From JAUMBM01 sp964645715 (GTDB taxonomy: Bacteria; Bacteroidota; Bacteroidia; Chitinophagales; Saprospiraceae), in the NCBI GenBank assembly GCA_964645715.1, contig CAZYAO010000012.1, positions 1 through 64,000 on the forward strand: a stretch of 64,000 nt of DNA, written 5' to 3'. A program made the translations under genes and the position numbers. The notes below the pieces were generated by a model. It ran no database searches and was not told the origin of the DNA. It saw only the letters and a list, made by a program, of their open reading frames with translations. Numbering within the stretch: position 1 is the first letter of the stretch; every line of letters starts with the position of its first letter. Shown in pieces: positions 51,878 through 60,764 of this stretch.

Positions 51878-52447
51878 ATGCGCAAAAAATCAGCTGATTT
51901 GGAAACTAAGTTACTGGAATCGTTGACCCAGGCGTTGCAGGTAGAGTTGCCACCGGCCAACTCACTAGATGATTTTTTTGACGCCATTCTTCCCCGGATT
52001 CGACAACACAGCGAAGACCTTCGGGAGAAGCAATTCTACGAAGGTAAGCACTATATTGAGATTCGGGATGATGACCAGTACCAACACGTTAATCTGCACA
52101 TTTTCAATGCTGAAAACGAATACATATATGCTGAAAATGGCAGGTTCATCGCTGGTGAATGGCGGGTATTGGGCAATAAGCTGCAATTTGGGGAAAGTAT
52201 TCAGGAAGGAATCATTTACGAACTGGCCTTTCTCGATGACGAGTACCTGATCCTGCGGCGGCACGGCAACGAGCAGTTGTTTGAGCGCAAGTACCTGCTG
52301 CTGGTTATTGAGCGGCTGGGAAAGAAAATGGAGTGGCTGGAGGCAGGCACTTATCTGTACGAAAAGTATCGCAACGGTGGCTTCATGCTGTGGGTGGTCG
52401 TTTTTCTGATTATCGCTGCCCTTATGACTATGCTACTGCTCCGATAG
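51878..52447 (+). CDS. Hypothetical protein with C-terminal membrane anchor
   Basis: 189 residues from the ATG at 51878 (a TTG 21 bp earlier is less likely). Not recognised. N-terminal half: charged helix (KLLESLTQALQVEL), then FFDAILPRIRQHSEDLREK; middle: strands rich in aromatics (HVNLHIFNAENEYIYAENG) resembling a small beta domain; C-terminus: one clear membrane segment (FMLWVVVFLIIAALMTMLLL) with one residue after it, so it would be tail-anchored. No cysteines or metal motifs. It lies between crtZ and a BNR-repeat gene with ordinary spacing. Confidence 0.7.
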   Translation: MRKKSADLETKLLESLTQALQVELPPANSLDDFFDAILPRIRQHSEDLREKQFYEGKHYIEIRDDDQYQHVNLHIFNAENEYIYAENGRFIAGEWRVLGNKLQFGESIQEGIIYELAFLDDEYLILRRHGNEQLFERKYLLLVIERLGKKMEWLEAGTYLYEKYRNGGFMLWVVVFLIIAALMTMLLLR

Positions 52448-52523
52448 CCGGCAGTGTTCCCAAGAAGCCTGCTCATTGCCAAGTACATATTTATTTATCT
52501 GATAAAGAGTGACTATCATGACC

Positions 52524-55424
52524 ATGTCGATTCGCTATCTGCTCACTGCCCTGCTAGGGCTGAGCTGTTGGCTGGGGAACGCGCAGGATCTCACCCAACC
52601 TCCTTTTACACCTGCAGCAGAGCGCATGCAAGCCCACGAGAGGAGGCAGCAGCTGAGTGCATCCTCCATTATCAATAGCATATCGTTTACCAACGTAGGG
52701 CCCACCATCATGAGCGGTCGCGTGGTTGACATTGATGTGTGGCAGCAAGATCCCACACATTTTTATGTAGCCTATGCATCCGGCGGCTTGTGGCGTACCA
52801 CCAACAACGGTAACAGTTTCGAACCCCTTTTCGACCATGAGGCCGTCATGACCATCGGAGATATTGCCGTTGACTGGTCTAATAACACCATTTGGGTAGG
52901 TACGGGTGAGGTCAACTCCAGTCGCTCGTCCTATGCGGGTGCAGGCGTATACAAGAGCACTGACGGTGGAAAGAACTGGACATATTGCGGCCTCGGCGAA
53001 AGCCACCACATCGGCAAAATCCTGCTCCACCCCACCAACAAGCAGGTAGCCTGGGTAGCTGCACTGGGGCACCTGTATTCGCCCAATGCAGAGCGGGGTA
53101 TCTACAAGACCAGTGATGGTGGCAAGACCTGGCAGCAGACACTGTATGTGCACCCCAATGCAGGTGCAGTTGATATGGTCATCGACCCGGCTAATCCGGA
53201 TGTACTGTACGCAAGCAGTTGGGAGCGTGAGCGCCGCGCCTGGAATTTTGTGGAATCCGGGCAGGGATCTGCCATCTGGAAAAGCATGGATGGCGGCAAT
53301 ACCTGGACCAAAGTCAGCGGTGCCAACAGCGGTTTTCCGGCAGGAGAAGGTGTCGGCAGGATTGGTCTCGACGCGGCCCGGACGGCCAACGGAAAGACCA
53401 TCCTGTATGCAGCCGTTGACAACAACAACCGCCGGCCGGCCAAGGAAGGCGGCAGTGAAGGTGACAAGCTTACCAAGGACCAACTGCGCAGCATGAGTGC
53501 GGAAGATTTTGCCAAAATCCCCGTCTATCAGCTGCGCGATTTCCTGCAGGCCAACGGGTTTCCTGCCCGGTATACGCCTGCACGCATCAAAGAAGAGGTT
53601 GCTGCCGGCCGTGTAAGCCCGGCAACACTGGCAAACTACAATGAGGATGCCAACAGCCAGCTTTTTGAAACAGCCATTGTCGGCCTCGAAATCTACCGTT
53701 CCGACGATCAGGGTAAAACATGGAAACGCACCCATGATGACTACCTCAACGATGTATATTTTACCTACGGCTATTATTTTGGTCAGGTGCGGGCAACGCC
53801 CAACCAGCCCGACAAGATATACACGTTTGGCGTGCCTGTATTGCGGAGCGATGACGGCGGCAAAACCTGGGCTGGTATCAATGGCAACAATGTCCACGTT
53901 GACCACCACGCCTTATGGGTCAACCCCCGGCGCCCCGGCCATCTGATTCTGGGCAATGACGGTGGTATCAATATCTCATACGATGACGGCAAAACCTGGA
54001 GTAAGTGCAACTCCATACCCCTCGGGCAGTTTTATGCCGTAGCTGTCGACATGGCCACGCCCTACCGCATTTACGGAGGCTTGCAGGACAATGGTGTCTG
54101 GATGGGCTCACATCAGTACACTTACAGCAATGGCTGGCAGCAGGAAGGACAGTACCCTTACAAAGAACTCATTGGCGGGGACGGTATGCAAATTGCCATC
54201 GACCCCCGTGACAATGAAACGGTCTATACCGGCTTCCAGTTTGGTAATTATTTTCGCATGAATACCCGCACCGGTGACCGCAAATTCATCACACCCAAGC
54301 ACGATTTGGGTGAGCAGCCCTACCGCTGGAATTGGCAGACACCCATCCACCTGTCTGTCCACCAACCGGATATCCTCTACATGGGCAGCAATAAGTTTAT
54401 GCGTTCTTTTAATAAAGGCGACGATTTTCAGGCGATCTCCCCAGATCTCACCCGGGGAGGGAGGAAGGGGGATGTCCCCTTCGGCACGCTCACGACCATT
54501 CACGAGTCGCCCCTGCGATTTGGCCTCCTGTATACCGGTTCCGACGACGGGCTGGTGTACTGCTCGCGCGACGGTGGTTACAGCTGGACCAATATCAGCA
54601 ATGGCCTGCCCGAAAATTACTGGGTCACCCGTGTACAAGCCAGTGCGCATGCAGAGGGTACCGTCTTTGTGAGCCTCAATGGTTATCGCTGGGACAATTT
54701 TACGTCCATGGTGTATCGTTCAGATGATTATGGTCAGACCTGGCAGCGCATCGGACTTGATTTGCCGCAGGAGCCTGTCAATGTGGTTAAGGAAGATCCC
54801 AACCGCAAAGGACTTCTGTATGTAGGTACCGATCACGGTCTGTATGTGAGTCTCAACAATGGTAACACTTTCATGGGTATGAACAATGGCCTGCCGGCGG
54901 TAGCCGTTCACGACCTGGTAGTACACGCCCGCGAGAAGCATCTTATTGTGGGTACACATGGCCGTTCTATCTACCTGGCAGACATAGCTGAGCTACAGTC
55001 CCTGAGCGATGACATTCTCACCAGCAAGCTTCACCTCTTCAGCATCCCTACACTAAGCTACCGCAGCAACTGGGGTCGCAGGAGCTGGTTTGCCGATCCG
55101 GCTGGTGCGGAGGCAGAAATTCCCGTCTTCACCCGGGAAGCAACCAGTGTGCGTGTGAGCATTCAGACCAAAGAGGGGCAGGAACTCAGGACATTTACGG
55201 TCTCCACCAAGCCGGGTCTCAACTACCTTGCATACGATGGCAGCATAGCCTCTGCCCAGCTGGAAGCATACACCGGCTGGCTCAACAAAGACCGCAAGCC
55301 GGATGAGCGCCCGAAGCAACCCAAAGCTGCCGATGACGGAAAAATCTACCTGATGCCGGGCAAGTATCTTGTCAAAATTGAAGCGCAGGGAGAAAGTAAG
55401 CAGACAGAATGGGAAATAAAATAA
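52524..55424 (+). CDS. BNR/Asp-box repeat (sortilin-like) exported beta-propeller protein
   Basis: 966 residues from the ATG at 52524, which begins a signal peptide ending GNAQ (alternative ATG at 52518). Belongs to the WD40/YVTN/BNR-like group with at least eight Asp-box motifs SxDGGxTW (for example STDGGKNW, TSDGGKTW, SMDGGNTW, SDDGGKTW, SRDGGYSW). The fold is one or two large propellers, as in sortilin Vps10p and sialidases, without the sialidase catalytic set. A Lys/Glu-rich insertion (residues ~310-375) interrupts one blade. Such proteins are common in Bacteroidota and usually annotated glycosyl hydrolase by similarity only; enzymatic activity is not supported here. No T9SS tail is visible. 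A hairpin follows 12 bp after the stop codon. Confidence 0.85.
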   Translation: MSIRYLLTALLGLSCWLGNAQDLTQPPFTPAAERMQAHERRQQLSASSIINSISFTNVGPTIMSGRVVDIDVWQQDPTHFYVAYASGGLWRTTNNGNSFEPLFDHEAVMTIGDIAVDWSNNTIWVGTGEVNSSRSSYAGAGVYKSTDGGKNWTYCGLGESHHIGKILLHPTNKQVAWVAALGHLYSPNAERGIYKTSDGGKTWQQTLYVHPNAGAVDMVIDPANPDVLYASSWERERRAWNFVESGQGSAIWKSMDGGNTWTKVSGANSGFPAGEGVGRIGLDAARTANGKTILYAAVDNNNRRPAKEGGSEGDKLTKDQLRSMSAEDFAKIPVYQLRDFLQANGFPARYTPARIKEEVAAGRVSPATLANYNEDANSQLFETAIVGLEIYRSDDQGKTWKRTHDDYLNDVYFTYGYYFGQVRATPNQPDKIYTFGVPVLRSDDGGKTWAGINGNNVHVDHHALWVNPRRPGHLILGNDGGINISYDDGKTWSKCNSIPLGQFYAVAVDMATPYRIYGGLQDNGVWMGSHQYTYSNGWQQEGQYPYKELIGGDGMQIAIDPRDNETVYTGFQFGNYFRMNTRTGDRKFITPKHDLGEQPYRWNWQTPIHLSVHQPDILYMGSNKFMRSFNKGDDFQAISPDLTRGGRKGDVPFGTLTTIHESPLRFGLLYTGSDDGLVYCSRDGGYSWTNISNGLPENYWVTRVQASAHAEGTVFVSLNGYRWDNFTSMVYRSDDYGQTWQRIGLDLPQEPVNVVKEDPNRKGLLYVGTDHGLYVSLNNGNTFMGMNNGLPAVAVHDLVVHAREKHLIVGTHGRSIYLADIAELQSLSDDILTSKLHLFSIPTLSYRSNWGRRSWFADPAGAEAEIPVFTREATSVRVSIQTKEGQELRTFTVSTKPGLNYLAYDGSIASAQLEAYTGWLNKDRKPDERPKQPKAADDGKIYLMPGKYLVKIEAQGESKQTEWEIK

Positions 55425-55433
55425 GCTAATTGA

Positions 55434-55471
55434 AAAAAGAAAGGCTGCCTAAGGGCAGCCTTTCTTTTTTA
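55434..55471. terminator. Hairpin between the BNR gene and clpB
   Basis: Arms 55434-55450 and 55455-55471 form a perfect 17-bp stem with a TAAG loop, A-rich on one side and T-rich on the other, so it can serve both convergent genes. Confidence 0.75.
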
Positions 55472-55472
55472 A

Positions 55473-58094
55473 TTATACCATTAACGGCTCATTGGCGAGC
55501 GCTTTGCGGAAGACAACGACATCGTCGAAGACATCCAGTACGATGCTGCTCCCCTGTTCGACCTTACCCGAGAGCAGCTGCTTGCTGAGCTCCCGCAGCA
55601 CCTTTTTCTGAATCAGGCGCTTGAGCGGTCGGGCACCAAATTCCGGGTGGTAACCCTCGTTGGCCAGCCAGCGCATTGCTTCGGGCGTTACCCGCAGGTC
55701 AATATGCTGGGCCGACAGCATTTCCCGGATATGATTGATTTGCAGCTCTACGATCTTGCTGATATCCCTGCGCGAAAGCGGCCTGAACATAATCACCTCA
55801 TCGATACGGTTGAGGAATTCCGGGCGTACGGACTGTTTCAGCAGCTCGTATACCACCCCTTTGGTTTTTTCGACAACCTCCTCCTCGTTGACGTCCGTCA
55901 GCCGCGCAAAATTTTCACGGATGAGGTCAGAACCGATGTTGGAAGTCATGATAATAATGGCATTCTTGAAATTGGCCACCCGCCCTTTATTGTCGGTCAG
56001 TCGGCCATCTTCCAGCACCTGCAGCAGTATATTGAACACATCCGGGTGTGCCTTCTCAATTTCGTCGAGTAGTACAACTGAATAAGGCTTTCTGCGGACA
56101 GCCTCTGTGAGTTGGCCTCCTTCATCGTAGCCCACATAGCCCGGAGGCGCCCCGACTAGTCGGCTTACAGCATGCCTTTCCTGATATTCGCTCATATCGA
56201 TGCGCGTGATCAGGTTTTCATCATTGAACAAATAAGCCGCCAATGCTTTGGCCAGTTCGGTCTTGCCTACCCCTGTGGTACCCAGGAAGAGGAAACTCCC
56301 GATAGGCCGGTTGGGATTGACGAGGCCGGTGCGACTCAGGCGAATAGCATCGGCTACTGCTTCCACCGCCTCCTCTTGTCCGACCACCCGCTTATGCAGA
56401 TCATCCTCCAGCAGCAGCAGCTTTTCGCGCTCGCTCTGCAGCATGCGCGTCACTGGTACACCCGTCCAGCGGCTCACAATCTCCGCAATATCCTCGGCAT
56501 CTACCTCCTCCTTGACCAGCATTTTGTTGTCGCTCTGCATACCTGACAGGCGATCATACAAATCATCCAGTATGTGCTGTTGCCCGGGGATCTGTCCGTA
56601 GCGAATTTCGGCCACCTGCGAGTAATTACCCTCCCGTTCGAGTCGGTTGGCCTCCTGTCGCAGCTGCTCCATCTTTTCCTTGGCAGCCTGAATCCCCAGC
56701 ACAACCTCGCGCTCTGTCTCCCAGCGAGCCCTGAGCGCATTGCGCTTATCCTCGAGATTGGCCAGATCCTGACCAATGCGATTCATCTTGATGGTATCAT
56801 TTTCGCGGCGGACTGCCTCCCGCTCAATTTCCAGCTGGCGAATCTTACGTTCCACCTCATCCAGCTCTTCGGGCATGGAGTTCATCTCGAGTCGCAGACG
56901 AGCCGCAGCCTCATCGATAAGATCGATGGCCTTGTCAGGCAAAAAACGGTCGGTAATATAGCGGGTAGAAAGCTGCACAGCCGCTACGATAGCCTCATCC
57001 CTGATATTAATCTTGTGGTGTGTCTCATAGCGGTCCTTTAGTCCGCGCAGAATAGAGATAGCATCCTCCTCGCCGGGCTCGTCCACCATGACTGTTTGGA
57101 AGCGGCGCTCCAGCGCCTTATCGCTTTCAAAATACTTCTGGTACTCATTGAGCGTTGTCGCACCTATAGCCCGGAGCTCACCCCTGGCCAGCGCAGGCTT
57201 GAGGATATTGGCTGCATCCATAGCGCCCTGTGTTTTACCAGCACCAATGAGCGTATGAATCTCATCGATAAACAGGAAAATCTGCCCGTCAGCCTTTGTC
57301 ACTTCATTGATGACACTCTTGAGACGCTCCTCAAATTCCCCCTGGTATTTGGCCCCAGCGATCAGAGCGCCCATATCCAATGCAAAGATTTCCTTGTCGC
57401 GCAGATCCTCGGGCACGTCCCCGTCTACAATCCGGTGTGCAAGCCCCTCGACGATGGCCGTTTTTCCGACCCCGGGCTCCCCGATGAGCACAGGATTGTT
57501 TTTGGTGCGGCGCGCCAGGATGTGCAGTACCCGGCGGATTTCCTCTTCCCTGCCGATGACAGGATCCAGCTTACCCGAGCGAGCCCGCTCATTGAGATTG
57601 ACTGCATATTTGTTGAGCGCGTTGTAAGAATCCTCAGCACTTTGGGTCGTCACTTTACGCCCCCTGCGCAAATCCTTAACTGCCGCTTTTAGTTCGCCTT
57701 CTGTAAGACCACTGTCCTTAAGCATCTGACCCACAGGATCTTTTACGCTGAGGATAGCCAACAGCAAGTGCTCAAGCGCGATGTACTCATCACCCAGTTC
57801 CTTGAGGTAAACGCCCGCACGCTGTGCTATCTCATTGGAAGAACGCGACAGGTACTGAGCCCCGCCCCCGCTCGCTTTGGGATAAGAAGCGACGATGGCA
57901 TCTGCCGCGCGAGTGATGGCATCCTGATTGACACTCAGTTTCTTAAACACATAAGGAGCCACACTGTCATCAACCTCCAATACACCTTTGAGTATATGCC
58001 CCGGCTCGATGGCCTGGTTGCTGCGCTCAAGGGCAATCTGCTGTGCGCGTTGTATAGCCTCCTGCGCCTTGATGGTGAAATTATTCAAATTCAT
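55473..58094 (-). CDS. clpB: ATP-dependent disaggregase ClpB
   Basis: 873 residues. Hexameric Hsp100 that rescues aggregated proteins with DnaK. N-terminal Clp domain (residues ~1-150), first AAA+ module with Walker A GEPGVGKTAIVEG (Lys211) and IFLFIDEIHTLIGAG, the coiled-coil middle domain (~410-530), and second AAA+ module with GTTGVGKTELAKAL (Lys611), PYSVVLLDEIEKAHPDVFNILLQ and a C-terminal small domain. The two Walker lysines match E. coli numbering. The ClpP-binding loop of ClpA/C is absent. A pair of palindromic sites lies 55-100 bp upstream of the ATG and could be a heat-shock operator. Confidence 0.97.
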   Translation of the reverse strand: MNLNNFTIKAQEAIQRAQQIALERSNQAIEPGHILKGVLEVDDSVAPYVFKKLSVNQDAITRAADAIVASYPKASGGGAQYLSRSSNEIAQRAGVYLKELGDEYIALEHLLLAILSVKDPVGQMLKDSGLTEGELKAAVKDLRRGRKVTTQSAEDSYNALNKYAVNLNERARSGKLDPVIGREEEIRRVLHILARRTKNNPVLIGEPGVGKTAIVEGLAHRIVDGDVPEDLRDKEIFALDMGALIAGAKYQGEFEERLKSVINEVTKADGQIFLFIDEIHTLIGAGKTQGAMDAANILKPALARGELRAIGATTLNEYQKYFESDKALERRFQTVMVDEPGEEDAISILRGLKDRYETHHKINIRDEAIVAAVQLSTRYITDRFLPDKAIDLIDEAAARLRLEMNSMPEELDEVERKIRQLEIEREAVRRENDTIKMNRIGQDLANLEDKRNALRARWETEREVVLGIQAAKEKMEQLRQEANRLEREGNYSQVAEIRYGQIPGQQHILDDLYDRLSGMQSDNKMLVKEEVDAEDIAEIVSRWTGVPVTRMLQSEREKLLLLEDDLHKRVVGQEEAVEAVADAIRLSRTGLVNPNRPIGSFLFLGTTGVGKTELAKALAAYLFNDENLITRIDMSEYQERHAVSRLVGAPPGYVGYDEGGQLTEAVRRKPYSVVLLDEIEKAHPDVFNILLQVLEDGRLTDNKGRVANFKNAIIIMTSNIGSDLIRENFARLTDVNEEEVVEKTKGVVYELLKQSVRPEFLNRIDEVIMFRPLSRRDISKIVELQINHIREMLSAQHIDLRVTPEAMRWLANEGYHPEFGARPLKRLIQKKVLRELSKQLLSGKVEQGSSIVLDVFDDVVVFRKALANEPLMV

Positions 58095-58147
58095 TGCTAA
58101 GGTTTTTTATTACCTGTCATGCAAAGTTTGTACCGATACAACAAAAG

Positions 58148-58191
58148 CGACAATTTGTCATTTTTTGTTTATTTTTTGTGTCAAATTGTCG
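58148..58191. promoter_or_regulatory. Paired palindromic site upstream of clpB (candidate operator)
   Basis: Two copies of an 11-bp dyad of the type GACAA-W-TTGTC: GACAATTTGTC at 58149-58159 (perfect) and GTCAAATTGTC at 58180-58190 (one mismatch), with centres 31 bp apart (about three helical turns). The flanking bases also pair as a 13-bp inverted repeat around a T-rich spacer. It is not the CIRCE element of HrcA. The site lies 54-97 bp before the clpB ATG, and a weak -7 box (AAACTTTG) follows at about 58122-58129 on the minus strand. Confidence 0.5.
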
Positions 58192-58472
58192 TGTTTCAAT
58201 AGCTGAGACCTGACAAACTACCCGCTAAAGCTGTGTACAAGTAAAACAGCCGTCCCAAAGCATCTTTTTAACAATACTTTAAGAAAGCCGGTACAACATA
58301 AACAGGCAGCTCACAGTTATCATGCAAGAAGACAGCCTGCAATGAGCGGCAGTCCCAAAACATACTTTGGCGGCTCAGCCATCGAAGTATGTTTGCAACA
58401 GGCTTTTTCCTAAATATTAAACAATCGGGAAGAGTAACAAGACAACATATCCTCTGAACAAATCCGGTGACC
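58192..58472. other. Non-coding stretch between clpB and a small gene
   Basis: About 280 bp without a supported gene. An imperfect inverted repeat around 58359-58395 (CATACTT paired with AAGTATG, with GGCGGCTCAGCC between) is visible; its orientation gives no clear terminator. Nothing else was recognised. Confidence 0.35.
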
Positions 58473-58754
58473 ATGAACCTCCAAAAAATCAAATTTGCCC
58501 TCGTTGCCGGCCTTATCAATCAGGCGGGCGCAGAAAATCCACTGGCGATCATTCGAAAAATGATGGAAGGCTTTGCCGGGGATGTTGGCACCTATCTGGG
58601 GCTGGCCTCCTCGACCACGGCTTCCTCCTACGAGCCGGGGCTCCGACAGTCATACGCGCTCAGTTATGAGCGCTGCACCCTCAGGGTAGATGTCATTGCC
58701 TCTCCTGACCACCGGCAATTGGTCGTGCAGGACTTCAGGCTTGACCGCCCGTAA
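58473..58754 (+). CDS. Small hypothetical protein
   Basis: 93 residues from the ATG at 58473 (a GTG two codons earlier also possible). Not recognised. An amphipathic N-terminal half (NLQKIKFALVAGLINQAGAENPLAIIRKMMEGFAGDV), then a Ser/Thr/Ala stretch and a C-terminal strand pair (CTLRVDVIASPDHRQLVVQDF). No signal peptide, metal motif or membrane segment. It ends at a strong 24-bp hairpin, which supports a real transcription unit; no good -7 box was found upstream. Confidence 0.5.
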   Translation: MNLQKIKFALVAGLINQAGAENPLAIIRKMMEGFAGDVGTYLGLASSTTASSYEPGLRQSYALSYERCTLRVDVIASPDHRQLVVQDFRLDRP

Positions 58755-58755
58755 C

Positions 58756-58807
58756 AAAGTACGCCCCTTTTGCTTTTTTTTGGAAAAAAGCAAAAGGGGC
58801 GTACTTT
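58756..58807. terminator. Perfect 24-bp hairpin after the small gene
   Basis: Arms 58756-58779 and 58784-58807 are fully complementary with a 4-nt loop, located 1 bp after the small gene's stop codon and 17 bp from the end of the convergent acetyltransferase gene. Confidence 0.75.
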
Positions 58808-58824
58808 TATTAGCACATTATTTT

Positions 58825-59907
58825 TTATAAAAAACCCTCATCTCCCTCTCCCGGATGCAGGAAGAAGCTGCCGGGCGGCAGCGACGACAGTGCTCCGCAG
58901 CTGATGAGCCATTCTCTTCGAAAAGGCCTGCGCAGCCAGGGCCCCTTGCCTATAGCCAACTGAAGATCAGTTTGGTAGACTGTCGCCGTGTGAATATCAT
59001 GCTGATACCACATAAACTTGACAAAGGCGGCGACCACGGGCGCACTTCCCGCCTCCAGCCAGGCATGCGGCAGCTTATAGTGGCCATCCCGTATGACAAC
59101 ATGCAGCACCGCCAGCAGGCGGTCGCCCTTGCGGACTTCGACCAGCAAGGCCGTAAAAGCGCGCGCCACCGAAGAAAAATGATAGCGCCTGCTGTCTTCA
59201 TCCGCTGCTGCCACCAGCAACCAAGGGTGATTTATCATCCACGCCAGTTCTTCCGCGCCTCTGCCCAGCAGGCTTCGCACCTGCTGTTTTTCCACAAAAG
59301 CCGCGGCCTCTGTGCTCAGTTCGCTGGTGAATCGCCAGTGCAAATCTGCCGGCAGGCGGGGTGGAAACACGTGCAGCAGACAGCTCGCCCCATTGGCGAG
59401 GCTGTCGGCCAGCCGCAGCAGCCCCAGGCTCCAGCGCGGCCAACGGCCGGCCAGCAGCTGGCCGCTGGCGGCCTTTCGGTAGTAGCGCGTACCGGACATC
59501 GAATACAGGTCGGCGAAAGCACCCAGACGATCGTACAACTTCTTGGCTGCGGGCGTATAGGAAGTTGCCAGCAGCCGATTGTTGGTGAGCTCGAGTGCCG
59601 TTTGCACGAGTTTTTTGGCTATCCCCTGCCCCCGCAGTTGCGGATCCGACCAGATACAACTCATCCATGAAATTGAGCTGTGCGAAGCAGCTGCCGACGG
59701 CAGGCGGTCGGGCAGCAGGCCCAGATAGCCCACCATACGCCCCTCGAGCAAGGCCAGGATCAGCAGTACATCGTCCTCCCCTGCCCTGGGATTAGCCATC
59801 TGGGAGCGTGCCCGCTGGCGGCTGATAGGCAACACCGGCATGGCGGCATAGTCGGCCGAATCCACAAACCTGCGCAATTGAGCGCGCGTAAACGTTTTAA
59901 TTTCCAT
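58825..59907 (-). CDS. GNAT family N-acetyltransferase-like protein
   Basis: 360 residues. The first ~150 residues are a GNAT acetyltransferase domain: MEIKTFTRAQLRRFVDSADYAAMP, ALLEGRMVGYLGLLPDR, the acetyl-CoA loop LRGQGIAKKLVQTAL and the ATSYTPAAKKLYDRLGAF segment. The remaining ~200 residues (a region with WRFTSELSTEAAAFVEK and WEAR-type aromatic strands) could be a second, degenerate GNAT-like lobe; not recognised. Its start overlaps the end of the deacetylase gene by 11 bp, so the two are translated together. Substrate probably linked to surface glycan or adhesin modification, by context only. Confidence 0.8.
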   Translation of the reverse strand: MEIKTFTRAQLRRFVDSADYAAMPVLPISRQRARSQMANPRAGEDDVLLILALLEGRMVGYLGLLPDRLPSAAASHSSISWMSCIWSDPQLRGQGIAKKLVQTALELTNNRLLATSYTPAAKKLYDRLGAFADLYSMSGTRYYRKAASGQLLAGRWPRWSLGLLRLADSLANGASCLLHVFPPRLPADLHWRFTSELSTEAAAFVEKQQVRSLLGRGAEELAWMINHPWLLVAAADEDSRRYHFSSVARAFTALLVEVRKGDRLLAVLHVVIRDGHYKLPHAWLEAGSAPVVAAFVKFMWYQHDIHTATVYQTDLQLAIGKGPWLRRPFRREWLISCGALSSLPPGSFFLHPGEGDEGFL

Positions 59908-60760
59908 CAGCTCGCCGGTTAAGCATCAAGGTATTTTTCGCCAGGGCATATACCCATTCGGTCATGAGAACCCGTCGTGCATCCCAACCGGCTACCTCCA
60001 TAGGCACCCGCTGGTAGTGGCCGGCCATATAGCCAGGCTGCAAGCCGGCGCAGCCGAAAAGCAGCTGGGGCCCCTCAGGCCCTGCTGCCAGCAGCTGCTC
60101 ATGACAGTCTGGCGGCAAGCCCGCGTCGGTAAAGGGGAAGGAAAAAAAGCGAGGCGCGTCGGGAAACAAGCGCTGCACAAACGCCATACTTTCCATCGTC
60201 TGTCGCCACTGTTCCTCCCGGCTTATATCAGCATACAAGGGATGATCAATACTGTGAGCACCAATAACCACCCCTGCTTGATGAAGGTCCCTGAGTGCCT
60301 CGGTTGACAAATACGGGCGCTGCTGCGCCAGGTAGGCATCGAAGCTGAAGCCCAGCTGGCGGGCGAGATCATCGAGCAGATGCTGTTGCTGGTAGCGGAT
60401 GCCGAGCAGCCCTTTACGGGCAACAGCTGCGCCAAGGCCATGCTCCCGCTGCCAGTGGCGAAACAGGCGGTGGCCCTCTTTTTTTCGCTGCTGCAGCTCG
60501 GTCAGCAGCAGGCTCACTTTATACCTGAAAAACAGTCCGCGATTGTCGACAAAAGCACTGTTGACAAAAACNNNNNNNNNNNNNNNNNNNNNNNNNNNNN
60601 NNNNNNNNNNNNNNNNNNNNNNNNNNNNNNNNNNNNNNNNNNNNNNNNNNNNNNNNNNNNNNNNNNNNNNNGGGCGGATGCGCTGCAGGCTGGCAGGAGA
60701 AAGCCACTGAAGGCTGCCCCCTGCCAGCCGGAAGAAGATATCTTTGGGCTTATACGACAT
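59897..60760 (-). CDS. Polysaccharide deacetylase family protein (gap inside)
   Basis: The gene spans an assembly gap: ~30 N-terminal residues (60672-60760), 100 N, then ~224 residues (59897-60571). After the gap the sequence fits the NodB-type deacetylase fold: VFVNSAFVDNRGLFF, then IGAHSIDHPLYADIS followed by EQWRQTMES, and a later FSFPFTDAG, matching the metal-binding H-x3-H and the conserved strand of that family. The first motif (TFDDG) must lie in the gap; about 90 residues are expected to be missing, so the N count is only a placeholder. It lies 4 bp after the SprB-like gene and overlaps the GNAT gene, forming an operon. Role: removal of acetyl groups from a surface glycan (inference). 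Confidence 0.8.
   Translation of the reverse strand: MSYKPKDIFFRLAGGSLQWLSPASLQRIRXXXXXXXXXXXXXXXXXXXXXXXXXXXXXXXXXXVFVNSAFVDNRGLFFRYKVSLLLTELQQRKKEGHRLFRHWQREHGLGAAVARKGLLGIRYQQQHLLDDLARQLGFSFDAYLAQQRPYLSTEALRDLHQAGVVIGAHSIDHPLYADISREEQWRQTMESMAFVQRLFPDAPRFFSFPFTDAGLPPDCHEQLLAAGPEGPQLLFGCAGLQPGYMAGHYQRVPMEVAGWDARRVLMTEWVYALAKNTLMLNRRADGN
60572..60671. other. Assembly gap (100 N)
   Basis: Exactly 100 N inside the deacetylase gene, a placeholder of unknown true length. Confidence 0.98.
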
Positions 60761-60764
60761 ACTG

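Noticed and set aside
52554..53909. Long minus-strand open frame opposite the BNR-repeat gene
   Set aside because: No domain features; opposite a gene with Asp-box motifs in the correct frame.
58148..58191. CIRCE (HrcA) operator upstream of clpB
   Set aside because: The dyad sequence GACAA-W-TTGTC does not match TTAGCACTC-N9-GAGTGCTAA.
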